A DNA stretch of 64,000 bases from Sclerodactyla briareus. Taxonomy: Eukaryota > Echinodermata > Holothuroidea > Dendrochirotida > Sclerodactylidae. Below, in pieces: positions 36,190 through 46,935 of the stretch; position 1 is the first letter of the stretch, and the number at the start of each line of letters is the position of its first letter. The notes beneath the pieces are model-generated. The model saw nothing but the letters and a program-made list of their open reading frames with translations. It was not told the DNA's origin and did no database searches. Location of the stretch: NCBI GenBank assembly GCA_026419785.1, contig JAODTK010002566.1:124001-188000 (forward strand), read 5' to 3'. A program made the translations under genes and the position numbers.

Positions 36190-37085
36190 GGGGGGGACTG
36201 TTCGGGCGATTGAATTCCAGTCTTTGGTCATGATCCCGGAATGTCCAATGGATTCTGTCTCTCGACTAGTGTTCCAAGTATCAACCAGAGATCCATGAAC
36301 TCGATTGAGAATGCAGCAGCATCCGCGAAGTCAAAGATCCACAACCCTCTCCAACTCCTTCTCTTCTACATATGTTGAGGCTATGTACTACCTTTTCTCA
36401 CATCTGGTGTACAACAGGGAGAATCATAAACCCCACCCCACACTTAACCACTGTCCAGTTCCAAAGATCCCTGAATACAGAGGATATCATATGATAAGAC
36501 AGGTGCACACTACGCTGTTCAAAAATTTCTCCAAAAGGCCTTCCTACACACGGAGACGAAGCCTCGCAGAATAGTTTATAGGCCACGCGAAAACCTTCTA
36601 CCGATTCCCGTATCCGCTCGGCCAGGACTTTGAGAGCCAAGATGCAATTCACAGTGGGTTTCTTGGAAGTTAAATCAAACTGCTTGGGACACTGATGTAC
36701 ATGCAGCTGGACGAGGATTTCGTGTGGGGTGATCTAAGGCAAAATACTCTGTCAGATATTGAGAGGAATGTAATTCATCTATTGCAGTCGTGAATATTGT
36801 ATCACCCTTCCCTTTCCAGATTGACTAGAACAGGTAGTCCTCTTTTCCAGTCAGTTGAGGTAACACCAGTGCTCAAAACAGAGCAGTAGAGCCGGCAACA
36901 ATTTGAGGGCAGCCTGGCCACCAGCTCAGTGCATCTCTGGGTGTACGCCACAGATCTCAGGAGCTTTCCCGCCCTTCAATTGCTCAAATGCCTTACGAGT
37001 TTCCTCAATAGTAGGCACATCATAGTCTGCAAGCAGTTCGGCGACAGTGGGTTGCAAAGCACCATCCATCCCTCTAAATATCCTG
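36190..37085 (-). pseudogene. Non-LTR retrotransposon reverse transcriptase, broken (RTE-like)
   Basis: Reading the minus strand from the high coordinate down, conserved reverse-transcriptase blocks appear in the family order but in shifting frames. They are a pre-finger segment with TIEETRKAFEQLKGGKAP, then SIWKGKGDT (family: VPIWKGKGD), then TVNCILALKVLAERIRES (family: STxDRILALRVLxER), then VVKCGVGF (family: AVKCG), and finally DFADAAAF where the catalytic FADD box belongs. At least four frame breaks and in-frame stops exclude a working enzyme. No endonuclease domain or 3' tail was found, so the copy is truncated at both ends. Clade assignment to RTE is from memory of similar proteins; other endonuclease-type LINEs are possible. 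Confidence 0.85.
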
Positions 37086-38782
37086 AAAACACCTAGCAAT
37101 TAGTTTGCTGCGGGTAAATAGTCTACATGCAGGTGTGTCTATTGCTAACTTGTGACTAAGTACTGTGTTCTGCAAGGGGGCCACCACCTGCATACATCAC
37201 GTAATAAAATAAAAAAAAACTATGAGATATTCAGTTCTCATTAAATAATGCAAAACTAATGCTCTTATCCGATTAAGATTGCCTTCCGAGCCTACTACTT
37301 AATAAGTGTAGTGTGATGCTGTTATTTTGAGGCCATGAAGACTCGAATGATTAATTTCCATTTTGCGGCGATGCGAATCTCCGATAACGTTTGTTATTGA
37401 CTGTATGTACTTCTAAAAACATTGATGTTCTGATTTGCTTTTTTATTCATTCTATAAATTTAAAACATTCCTGAAACCGAATATGGTTTTTATGTAACTG
37501 GATTGATAGAATACTTGTACGTGATATCCCTCTTTCGCCTTTTGGGCAATCTTTTTCAGTAGCCTTTGAGCAATATCTGTTCATTTTGTAATGTGTAGTT
37601 GAAATTATGGTTCTCTGTTCACATAAAAAAAAAATGTTCATCGCTTTCTATGCATATATGTATATTGAATGGATCATATGAGAGGTTAAACTAAATGCGT
37701 ACATTGTCTTTGCTTTCATAATGTGAAAAGACCAACATGTAAATGTAAAATGATATGCAATACTTGTTACAAGTGACAGGACCAAGGTACATTGGGCAGT
37801 GCAGGATAAATTTCGATACCATTTCACTCGAAAATCAATTCTTGAATGGAAGCAAAATATCCTGACAGATCCTAAAAGATGGGTTGCTTTCTCAATTCAA
37901 TTACAGACGACTTTTCAATATCCCCGGGGGTGTCACACCCCTCACACCCCCCGTATTTACGCCCTTGCCTCCTATTCGTTCCACTCGCCGCCTTCCAGCA
38001 TTCTAAACTGAGAACCAACTATTGCCCAACCCCACCCTCACGATTTCAGACAACGCAGAGCTGCCAACTCCGCGATCTCTGAACATCATCCTAAATATCT
38101 TACCTACCCCCTTCTCAAATACCTACGCTCTTTGCACGATTGCTACTATATATGTCGTATATAATGGATGGTGGTAATGAAGTTTTTGTAATTAGAATAT
38201 ACTCTATTTTTCTTAAGAAACGAGCTCTGTTTGATCGAAGAGACTCAATTGATCAGAGAAACGAATATGTGATTATATGTTCTATGTATATGTAAATATT
38301 TTTCCTTCGTTCTACCACTGCCTACCAGGACCAGTCGAGTGAGGACATAGTCGCAGTGAAGGTCTGTTCTTGGAAGCACCTATGACGTGTGGTCGACAGC
38401 GAAGAGTCACAAGACGAGTTAAATTATGAGGTAGTTTCCCAAATGTTCACCACTCCAGTCCCTCCTCATAGACGGATTCTCGATCGCGGCACACACGGTC
38501 TAACAGATTATGGCCGCCCGAATTCATTACAAATGTTGGCACATTCATCAAGCATCCCAGGGCAAGTTCCGAATTTTGCCAAAAATCATGGAAAGAATAG
38601 AACAAAATATGCAGGGGAATAACTCCTTCAAACATTTTACATATGCATGGCGAAAACGGCGATTTCGCAGGGCAAGAGCAGTGAGCAAATATTTTACAGT
38701 ACAAAACTGCGGCTGGATTCTCTGTGCCGTACTGACCTGAAGGCTAACGCAGGGCAAAAATAATTCCACCCAAAAAATATTT
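37086..38782. other. Gene-free stretch
   Basis: No recognised gene or bounded repeat; frames of 60-85 codons at 38389-38769 overlap on both strands and lack family features. Confidence 0.35.
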
Positions 38783-38794
38783 CATATATATATA

Positions 38795-38855
<61 letters not shown>

Positions 38856-38917
38856 CTATATATATATATATATAGATATATATATATATATATATATAAT
38901 ATATATATATACATATG
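38783..38917. repeat. (TA)n microsatellite
   Basis: About 135 bp of TA repeats with a few slips and TATCTATA/TATAGATA interruptions, ending ATACATATG. Confidence 0.95.
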
Positions 38918-39985
38918 TAATGAGGGCCTAGCTAATTAATATGTTTATTATTTTCTATTTGTCTATTGCTATTGTTGAAGTTCTATCATTATAGCGCCAA
39001 CTCATCGCAGTGCAAGATGATGACTTTTCACTAGTGTATTTAGTCTAAATTGATATATATTACCAAAAGTATGATTAAAAGAAGGATAACGGTTTTGTTC
39101 AGATAGGATGGATATTCAAATTAATTTGATTCCGAGAGAGACGAGTAAATGAACATGGTCTACGAATAGGTTCATTATCTTTAACTGCGTTTGAATAATG
39201 GACAATAGTCACACTAATATCAATCGACCAATACACTCACTTTTATATAATCATAGTCTTTTTATAAATAAATTCCAACTCAACCGCGGACTTTCACTAT
39301 ATGAATGGGGGAGACGAAAAAGCTCATAACTATTATGAGCCTCAATGGGGTACGATGGGACTTTCATTATCTCGTGAACGAGATGGTATGGTTTTCAAAG
39401 ACGTTCCATAACTTCCATTACAGGGGTCCCAGGGGGGTTTCCCCCTCTCACCTCCCCCCCCCCCCCCCCCGTGACCTCACGAGACACATTTTGCAGTAGC
39501 CGATTGTGCCTTATTCTCTTCGATCGGCTGAGATTCGGTTCGGAAGTTTCGCTGCCATAATAATGTTATGAATATAGAAAGTACCAAAATTAAGTCATAT
39601 TTAGATAACCCGTCCATTGGCTCAAGGCCCGGCCATATCAAAACGATCGTTTATCAGAGTCCAATCTTATCTCGAAAATCGTAGACAGTTCGTTTGTTAC
39701 ATTTCTGTAAATTCCTCATGATGACTACCCATATTGGTGTTCTCCAACTTGATTCTATTTCTGGACGATAGTTCGCCTAAATATGATATTATCATAATAA
39801 TGATATACATGAATCTGAAAATGTTCCTCCGTCTTGAAGGTCATCCGCTGATGAAACCACCGGTGACTAATTTGACAAAGGTATGATTTAGTTCGGAACC
39901 AACAACTTTCACTGAACCTATGGTATTCTAGTATATCGAAAGGTTTGTTTTGGAGTATGCTCTAAGTTATAGTTAGTTCTGTAAC
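38918..39985. other. Probable intron or intergenic DNA upstream of the sulfotransferase exon
   Basis: AT-rich, with a C-run at about 39457-39471. No coding exon was recognised; if the sulfotransferase has earlier exons they are not identifiable here. Confidence 0.35.
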
Positions 39986-40227
39986 CAGGCGCGTACTGAG
40001 AGATTTGTCTTGGGGGGGGGGGGGGGGGAGGGGCTGAGGTCGGAACCCAATAGTGCGCCCTCATCTATGGCCTCACTCTCCCTATTGCAAATAAGTACAA
40101 TTAAAGGGCCCCTAAACACGCTGCCTGCAATATTTGCTAAATATCAGCTGCAAAACCTCTACGAACTGCAAAAAAACTGGTTCTGAACCCCCCCTCCCCT
40201 CCCCCTCCCTCCGTGGGTACGCCACTG
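39986..40227. mobile_element. Candidate short DNA element inside the upstream intron
   Basis: Left end CAGGCGCGTACTGAGAG and right end CCGTGGGTACGCCACTG are imperfect inverted copies (CAGTGGCGTAC type), flanking a G-run on the left and C-rich sequence on the right. Length is about 240 bp. It ends 66 bp before the sulfotransferase exon. No clear target-site duplication was seen. Confidence 0.45.
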
Positions 40228-40260
40228 CTGACGAATATCCCAAGAGCTACTCAGGCCTAC

Positions 40261-40293
40261 TTCTCTTTTTCGTTTCTGTTACTTTTGCTCCAG
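40261..40293 (+). promoter_or_regulatory. Splice acceptor of the sulfotransferase last exon
   Basis: A 30-base pyrimidine-rich tract (TTCTCTTTTTCGTTTCTGTT and on) ends in CTCCAG. The coding frame continues unbroken from the base after this AG, leaving one base to complete a split codon. Confidence 0.75.
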
Positions 40294-41272
40294 ATTTCGA
40301 TCCCAAGTGAAGATCACGCTGGTGGCAACGCTGGAGAGCAGAGGGTGGAGGCAATTTACGACGAAAAGCCACCACGAGGATATTATGAGGGAGGTTCCGT
40401 ATTCATACTATCTTACAGACGAGTTGTCAGGGTGGCTTGAGCCCGTTTTCAAACTAGAAAACGCTCAAGAACACCAGAAAGAGAACATAGATCGATCTGT
40501 TTGGGCGAGGCAGACATACGGACAATATAACAACATAGACACATACACATACATATTTGCCAGCAGAAGACTCGAGCTACTCTACTGCTGCGCGCCAAAC
40601 GTTGACTGTACAGACTGGACTAAGAAGATAATGGTTCTGTCTGGTAGTACTACGAAGGCTATGGAAAACATTACGTCACGAGAAGTGCATGTGCATCACA
40701 ACAGGAACGCTCTGCGTCGGTTAAATAGCTCAGAGCGACAGCACGCATTGAAGAACTATAAGAGAATAATGTTTGTGAGGAATCCTTTTTCTAGAATATT
40801 ATCAGCCTACAATAAAAGGCGTCGGGGTCAGGATATGAAGACAACAATTTCGAGGATCCTCCACAATGAAACTAGGAATACAGTACTGAACCACAAAACG
40901 CTTGAACAACAACGAGAAACATCAATACAAGTAGAGAAATCAGAAAGTGGATCGTTTCAGAGATTCGTAAACTACATCATAGGAGAGAACAAAAGAAGGA
41001 AAGTCATTCACAAGTGGAGACCGATGCATAATATATGTTCACCGTGTAGTATCAAATACGACTTCATCGTAAAATATGAAAATATGGGAGGGGCAGTCGA
41101 GTACTTGTTAGAATCGGTACCGAGTATTGGTAAATCGATATCTTATCTGTCGACTGCAAACAGTAATAAACGAACCGACCAATACGGACTTAAGTTCTCG
41201 GGGATTCCGAAAGGCTCCTTGAGGACGCTCTTGGAAGTTTACAGATTGGACTTCGAAGTGTTTCGAATATGA
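40294..41272 (+). CDS. Carbohydrate sulfotransferase, terminal exon (HNK-1ST / chondroitin 4-O-sulfotransferase family)
   Basis: Golgi type II membrane enzymes of this family move sulfate from PAPS to a glycan hydroxyl, for example on chondroitin, dermatan or the HNK-1 epitope. The frame runs about 325 codons from the acceptor to a natural TGA. Numbering from the GTG codon at 40307, the 5'-phosphosulfate-binding region is LLYCCAPNVDCTDW (91-104), the 3'-phosphate-binding region is FVRNPFSRILSAY (156-168), and family blocks HKWRPMHNICSPC (235-247), YDFIVKYEN (251-259) and a C-terminal YRLDFEVF (312-319) follow. Arginine- and lysine-rich linkers are common in the family. The signal anchor and first residues must lie in upstream exons not found here; the GTG is not a start codon. 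Oddities are that the usual PK of the PAPS-binding motif reads PN, and that one extra residue follows the tryptophan. No AATAAA was seen close downstream. The exact CHST subtype and glycan are not resolved. Confidence 0.9.
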
Positions 41273-41556
41273 AGAGCCTGAATTTGTTCCTTGAGGCGGT
41301 TGGTGTCTTTTTTCGATTTCTGGCGTAGGTTGAAATGTCCTATAGAATCACATGTTCCAAACGCATATTATTTTGTTTGTCATATTTGTTCTATCTCGTC
41401 AAGCCTCGAATCCGAGAGTGCAACAGATCCCGCTTCTGAGAACTAATGACACAACCCCTGAAAGTCGGGAGGGCGTCAAGACCTCACGCGTTTAACGAAA
41501 ACGATTGTTTTCTGGACATACCCTCCCACCGACAATGGTTGAGCGCCCTTACCAGT
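41273..41556 (+). other. Probable 3' untranslated region of the sulfotransferase
   Basis: Non-coding sequence directly after the stop. No canonical poly(A) signal was found before the GGACTC element, so the transcript end is not located. Confidence 0.4.
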
Positions 41557-41695
41557 GCTGAAGGACTCGAGTCCGGTCTCGAGACCGGTCTCGAGTCCTT
41601 TTTTCAGGGACTCGGACTCGAAGTTCAATGACTCGGACTCGACCCAAAGGACCCGGGAACTCGGTAGGAGTTCTGGTCCGAGTCCTCTATATTAC
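41557..41695 (+). repeat. GGACTC family copy with 36-bp near-perfect palindrome
   Basis: Starts CCAGTGCTGAAGGACTCGAG, as the copies at 20735 and (inverted) 22735 do. Positions 41563-41598 form a 36-bp palindrome with one mismatched pair, built from GGACTCGAGTCC flanking GGTCTCGAGACC. GGACTCG hexamers and GAGTCCTCTATATT follow. Confidence 0.85.
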
Positions 41696-41699
41696 AAAT

Positions 41700-42979
41700 A
41701 CAGAACTTGAATTTACGATCGTACAATTAAGACAATGAAAATAATACGCACGACGCTCTACCAAAAGTATCCCGAAGTCCGCTCCAACGCACTTCCGACT
41801 GCCCGATGTCTAAATCAGGAGGGAAAATTACATCATTCTCACACGCTCGCAAGTTTTACGGTCACTTAATCAATTATTGATAACTGGCTAATGAAAACAC
41901 TATCCAAAATTTTTTTTTGCCGAAAAGTTTGCTAGTTAGAAAAAAAACTGTTTTGCATTATAATCATAGGGACAAATATATCCTAATTTTTTGATCGAAT
42001 CAAATGAACGTGGAACTGCTAAACCGACCGAACGTAACATTATTCCTGTTTATAATGATACATAACACGAACATTAACACAACCTGGATGATACTGTTTC
42101 GGGAAGATTTATAGCCTAGCTTTCACTTCAACTTGTGCCAATGTAGGTTAGGATACTTTCTTAAACCACGTGCCTTCTCATATTCTGTTATCGTAACTGA
42201 CGTGGGTTTCCCTTTCTGCCTGCATGGTAATCAATGTTGAATAGATCATGACGGAAGTTACCGGCAGGTGGTGTAATTCTCTATTTCATTGGAGGTGCCA
42301 TTGCTTTGCGCCCGCGAACCTTTGCAAGTACACTTTTCGATATCTCTTGATCTATATGCTTCCTCATTTCATGCATGTGGGATGCCATATATAACGAAAG
42401 TGAGGTAACCGTAGTGAATAGATAATGTTGTGAATTAAACGAGTGATTCACCGGGAGGGGCGACTGGGTGTCAATGATGAAGAAAGCTCTCATAAAAAGT
42501 AGATGAATGTGGATGAGAGCAATTTCATTCTCTATGCTTTTCAATGATAGTTACTATATGGCAATCGATATTTTAACAAATTTTGATTTCAATTCATAAT
42601 GTCCTATTTTTCATTGGAATGTGCCTGTACGCTCCAGGGAGTCCAGGCCTACAAACACTCCATGCACCCAAAGTATATTAGTCCATTATTGCCCTGTAAA
42701 TCTTCGCTATCAGAGTAAAAATCATTGGACTCTGATATTCCGGCATGAGTATGACCAGCCCAAGTACCTTTCAAAGTTCTCGTTATGTCGTCGCTATCTA
42801 TTGTCGATCAGTTAGCCCCCGCTGCATTCAGAACTTGCCCTATATTGCATATTTGTGTAAGGACACTGCAGGGTATTTTTATCAGGGGCCTAATTCAATA
42901 GCTGGATAAAAACTGAGTGCGTCAGTCCAAACCGGAAGTTCATAGGACTTCCGTTAGGAGTAATAGTCATTTTTGAGTT
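41700..42979. other. Gene-free stretch
   Basis: No recognised gene, RNA or bounded repeat. Confidence 0.4.
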
Positions 42980-43470
42980 TTATGTTTTGTGAAGCATGTG
43001 CATTGCGCAAGATCGAAATGCATCCCATCATGCAATATAAGTGATGTCATACTTGCACAACCCCGCAAACATTCTTGTTTCCATGAAATTCAAACAGTAA
43101 TTTCACTCGAAAAAACATTTGATTCTCTGGGGGAGGATGTTGTAGTGGGGGTTTGGGTAGGTAGATTGTATGGTTACTTTGGTGAGAGAAAGACAACAGA
43201 ACTTGTGCTAAACGTTGACGTATTCAACAACATGGAACAATCAACAATAACATAATTCCTGTGTTGCCCATGTGTGACTTCATGCGTTATTGCGGCCAAT
43301 TGGGATTCACCCCAACTTTTCTTGGTAAGGGCCAAACTTTGAAGGCCAATAAACTCCACATAGGAACATTCGTATGAAATGGGGTTGACCCATAGAAGTT
43401 TTCCATCTCCACAATATAAACCTGTGTATGCCAAGGCTGCAGTTGCCCTTAAAGTTTTGCCCAAATGGTA
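42980..43470. repeat. Dispersed repeat shared with 31.4-31.6 kb, rearranged
   Basis: The first part (near 43006) matches the start of 31370-31640 on the plus strand. The part at about 43250-43400 matches its remainder on the minus strand. The copy therefore has an internal inversion, or is two partial copies facing each other. Confidence 0.5.
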
Positions 43471-43494
43471 AAATAGTACAGTCAAATTTGCATA

Positions 43495-43612
43495 AGGACT
43501 CGAGGGACTCGGACCTCGGACACTGTGACTCGGACTCGGAAGCCGATGACTCGGACTCGGAATGATTGGACTCGGGACTCGGATTGAGAGGATTCGAATC
43601 CAGCACTGGCCC
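43495..43612 (+). repeat. GGACTC family copy
   Basis: AAGGACTCGAGGGACTCGGAC begins a run of GACTCGGACTCGGA hexamers with interruptions, ending AATCCAGCACTGG, the inverse of the CCAGTGTT-type lead-in of other copies. The serine/glutamate minus-strand frame is a repeat artefact. Confidence 0.8.
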
Positions 43613-44004
43613 TTACCAGAGACTAAGTCCCATGGACGATAGAAACAGAGGATACAGAGAAGGAAACCTAATTCTTTTCAGCATTCTTTTTTGTGTGAAA
43701 AAAATCGTTATGTATGGAGCCTTCCCAAAAGTGGGGGTCATGACCCCGGAACCCGCCTATAGCTGCGCCATTGTATAACATTGCAAGTATCATACAGTAA
43801 TCCAACCTAATCTACGGAGGAAAAACATTTTGCAAATCCTGTTGTTCACGTAAGACCTAGTATGCCCTTTGAGATCTTTGACCTTGAATTCAAGGGATAT
43901 TAAAATAAGATATACTGGGTCAATAGAAAAGGTTGTGTCCAAATGTGGTCAACATTTGTCAGGACGCTATTTGAAAGCAAGTGGACAGACAGAGCCAGAT
44001 GGTG
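43613..44004. other. Gene-free stretch
   Basis: Nothing recognisable; ends with GATGGTG, the candidate target-site copy of the next element. Confidence 0.35.
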
Positions 44005-45048
44005 CAGGGCCGTAGCGAGCGGGGGGTGTGGGGGGGGGGGTTCACAACCACCTAAAATTTGTGCCGTCGGTTAAATTTCGTCGGCGGCAAACAAAGAGGA
44101 GAAAGAGGAGAAGAGTAAAGAGGATGAGGGGAAAAGAAAAGAACAGGGAAGCGGTGAAGGGAAAGAAAGGGGGAAGTAGGAAGTAAGGGAGTGAAGGGGA
44201 AGTCGGAATGGGGAATGGGAATAAAAAAAAAAACGGACGAAGAAGAAAAAAAAAACGACGGTTAAGCCCAAACTTTATTATCGGCTTATTTCGATCGACT
44301 TTTGGCTTTCATCTGATGACCCATTCAGGTCGGCAGAGAAAAACAAGAGAGATGGGACACGCCGGCACAAACTTATATTGTGACGCCCGTCGCCGTCGGT
44401 TTGTGAATTGGACGAGGGACCGAGTTGAGTTTGTCGGCAATTCGCAAAAGAGGGAATAAAGGATTAGCGTTTGACATTTTATTTCCCATGCGACTGCCAT
44501 TTCTTAGCATTATTCGTTCTGGTCCGAATCCAGATGATACATAAAAATAATCAAGCCATTTTTAGCTGAAGAAACAATTAAAAAAGAATTTCTCAGATGA
44601 AACAATAAACAGTCGGTTTTGTCGGGGAATCATGCGGAGCGGCCAGAGCATAGAGTCAAGGCGAGAGATAGAGGGTACCCCCGTTATTTTTTAGACAAAA
44701 ATTCAGGCAGGACACCAACCAACTGGGACAGATAAGTTCAAATCTGGTAAAAAGCCAGTAAATCGGGATTGTTTAGAATCGGGCAGAAAACATTTGGCGC
44801 TCCAAATTGAAAGGGTTCCGCGTACGTGGTGAGCGGGGCGAGTAATGGTGAGTTGCTGAACGCCCAATTTACTGAATATTGCACCGATTGCATCTGATAA
44901 CGTTTCAATATTCAAAATTTTTAAAGGGGGGAAAGGGGGTCTCAGGGGAGGGGGGGGGGCACACCCCTACCCTTAGTCACCATGCCAGATCCGTCGGCAA
45001 ACAAACAAATTCTACACCCCCCAATCCTCAATCTTCGCTACGCCCCTG
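44005..45048. mobile_element. Non-autonomous DNA transposon, 1.04 kb
   Basis: Left end CAGGGCCGTAGCGAGC and right end CTTCGCTACGCCCCTG are inverted copies (CAGGGGCGTAGCGAAG). Immediately outside stand GATGGTG (43998-44004) and GATGGTT (45049-45055), agreeing at 6 of 7 positions. Both ends carry GGGGTGTG/CACACCCC segments and CGTCGGCAAACAAA words. The interior is purine-rich on the plus strand near 44090-44260, giving arginine/lysine-rich false frames. The terminal motif is hAT-like, but an 8-bp duplication in register is not evident. Confidence 0.7.
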
Positions 45049-45055
45049 GATGGTT

Positions 45056-45797
45056 TGCACAAGAAACAACAAGAGCTCATGTAGGCCTCCTTGGACATGC
45101 TACTAACAATATCGCTCATAATATCAGTGGGGAAAAAAACCCTTGTGCGGCAAGTCTGACAACACCTGAACAGTCGGGGGCTTGACTGAAAATTCTATCA
45201 TACCGATATCGTAATGTGCCACAGGGATTGTAGTCAGAGCGTTAGGACGAGCTGAGTCAGCCTCACATATGAGTCTATTACATTTCTGCCACATGGGTCA
45301 ATGGCTGCCCTGGTTCAGGTTTTAATCACTTCGAGAATTGATTTCTTCTGCAATGTTATTACTAGGGCCTTCCGTCTCTCGGGGTCACGAGAATGAAAAT
45401 TTGCATGGTCGGGCTGCACGGCTCAATGAAGCCCCGATTTTTTCGTTTTTGCCTGCAAGCTTAACCAATAGTCGTCGGGATGATGCTCCCATCAAATATA
45501 ACAAACAAAAAACAAATAATCTTGTCTTGTTATGCAGTAACAAGCTAATGCTAATATTAAACAAATCTTACAATTAATATCCAAATTCATTTGATTTTCC
45601 CTGTAATTCCAAATGAACTGAATTTTTATGTATCGAACTTGCCATTCTTACTAGCCACTGGTCACACACTGTTAACTTTTGGTGACAAAATAAATCATGA
45701 CCCTATCACTGCATTATATTTACAAAACTGGAATTACACTATACACATCAATGTTTGAAGAAACATGAAAAATTAATGTGGCAGAACATAAATGCAA
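45056..45797. other. Gene-free stretch
   Basis: No recognised gene or repeat. Confidence 0.35.
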
Positions 45798-46125
45798 TGT
45801 GCCACCTCTATTCTCATATGCTAATTGTCCATCACTAATGCGCCTCCCCTTTTGCTATGAACTTTGTTGTTGATGGTGTTACCAACTGAATGTGCCAACA
45901 GTGATCGTCAGCTCCCAGCAGGGAGCCCAGGACTAGCTGAACCACACCCAGCTCCTATCACCAGTATCTGCCCATGCATTTTGCCATGAATATGTATTCC
46001 CTTTCATCTTGTAATCAATTGGTGGACGACTTCTAACCTGGATGTGCCGACAATGATGCCGTCAGCTCCCAGCAGGACGAGCCGAACCGCACCCACTACT
46101 ATACCATATCTGCATTGCTTTTTTT
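45798..46125 (+). repeat. Tandem repeat, about 153-bp period, two copies or slightly more
   Basis: AATGTGCCAACAGTGATCG, CGTCAGCTCCCAGCAGG and GCATTTTGCC (45.89-45.98 kb) recur as GATGTGCCGACAATGATGC, CGTCAGCTCCCAGCAGG and GCATTGCTTT (46.04-46.12 kb), with TATGAACTTTG/CATGAATATGT-type lead-ins. Confidence 0.6.
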
Positions 46126-46734
46126 TCTCCTTCCAGAAAATAAACCACTCCCCCCCATAATTGGTTACTGTAGATTTTGCTGTTCCACATACTGAGAGAG
46201 AGAGGGTCTGTTGGTAAAATTCGCGCCAACAGCCGACCCAGTTTGCATTTGCACAAACAAATCCTTCGTAGTTGCCAGGGAATACTTTTGGAGGATATGG
46301 GGAAATCCCCATTCCCTAACAAAATATTGTGACACTTCTCTCCTTAGGGACATCTCAAAGATAGTCGTGGACTCGCATAGCATCGGGCCTAAACCACATC
46401 CGCCATGCTGGCAGAAAGACTATTCATCGTATCATAGGCCCTGCTATAACATCACTGACACAGGTCTTTCACATAGAATGTGAGAACATAAAGCCCCATG
46501 CTCCAACATGTTTTTCTCCGCTTTTTTCCATATTCTCCACTCCTTGTTCCCCCCTTGACTCGATAATATTATTAGTTTATGTACATGAACCAGACTCTAT
46601 AGAAGTTCTACTTCTGGTCTCTATTCTTCTTATTCTTTCCATTGTAAATACGTGCATTCAAAATCCTAAGTAATCAAGTATTCCAACTGTATTTTGTAGC
46701 TGCATGGGCTATTACTTGTAGGATTTGTAAGTCG
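46126..46734. other. Gene-free stretch
   Basis: Overlapping frames on both strands at 46004-46483 show no family features and no consistent splice structure, so none is called. Confidence 0.35.
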
Positions 46735-46935
46735 GGGAAGACCAAGGCGATCGCCCCCCATGTCTCGCCTGGTTGCTGATCAGTGTTTACTTCTATGTAG
46801 CACCTATGCAAACAATTAAAAAGGCATTCCATTCGTCACTTAAAGATTTAGGAGGTATTAGCATCCACAGAAACAGCCTAATAATAAGTGACCAATTTCT
46901 AAATTTGAAAGGACCACTAATTATTGGAAAATGTC
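46735..46935 (+). repeat. Dispersed repeat shared with 58.3 kb
   Basis: AAGGCGATCGCCCCCCATGT, GCCTGGTTGCTGATCAGTG and ATGCAAACAATTAAAAAGGC recur in the same order at about 58293-58550 with moderate divergence. Repeat type is unknown. Confidence 0.55.

Noticed and set aside
40213-40440. Alternative 75-codon protein overlapping the sulfotransferase exon
   Set aside because: It crosses the splice acceptor and lies in another frame from the conserved sulfotransferase blocks.
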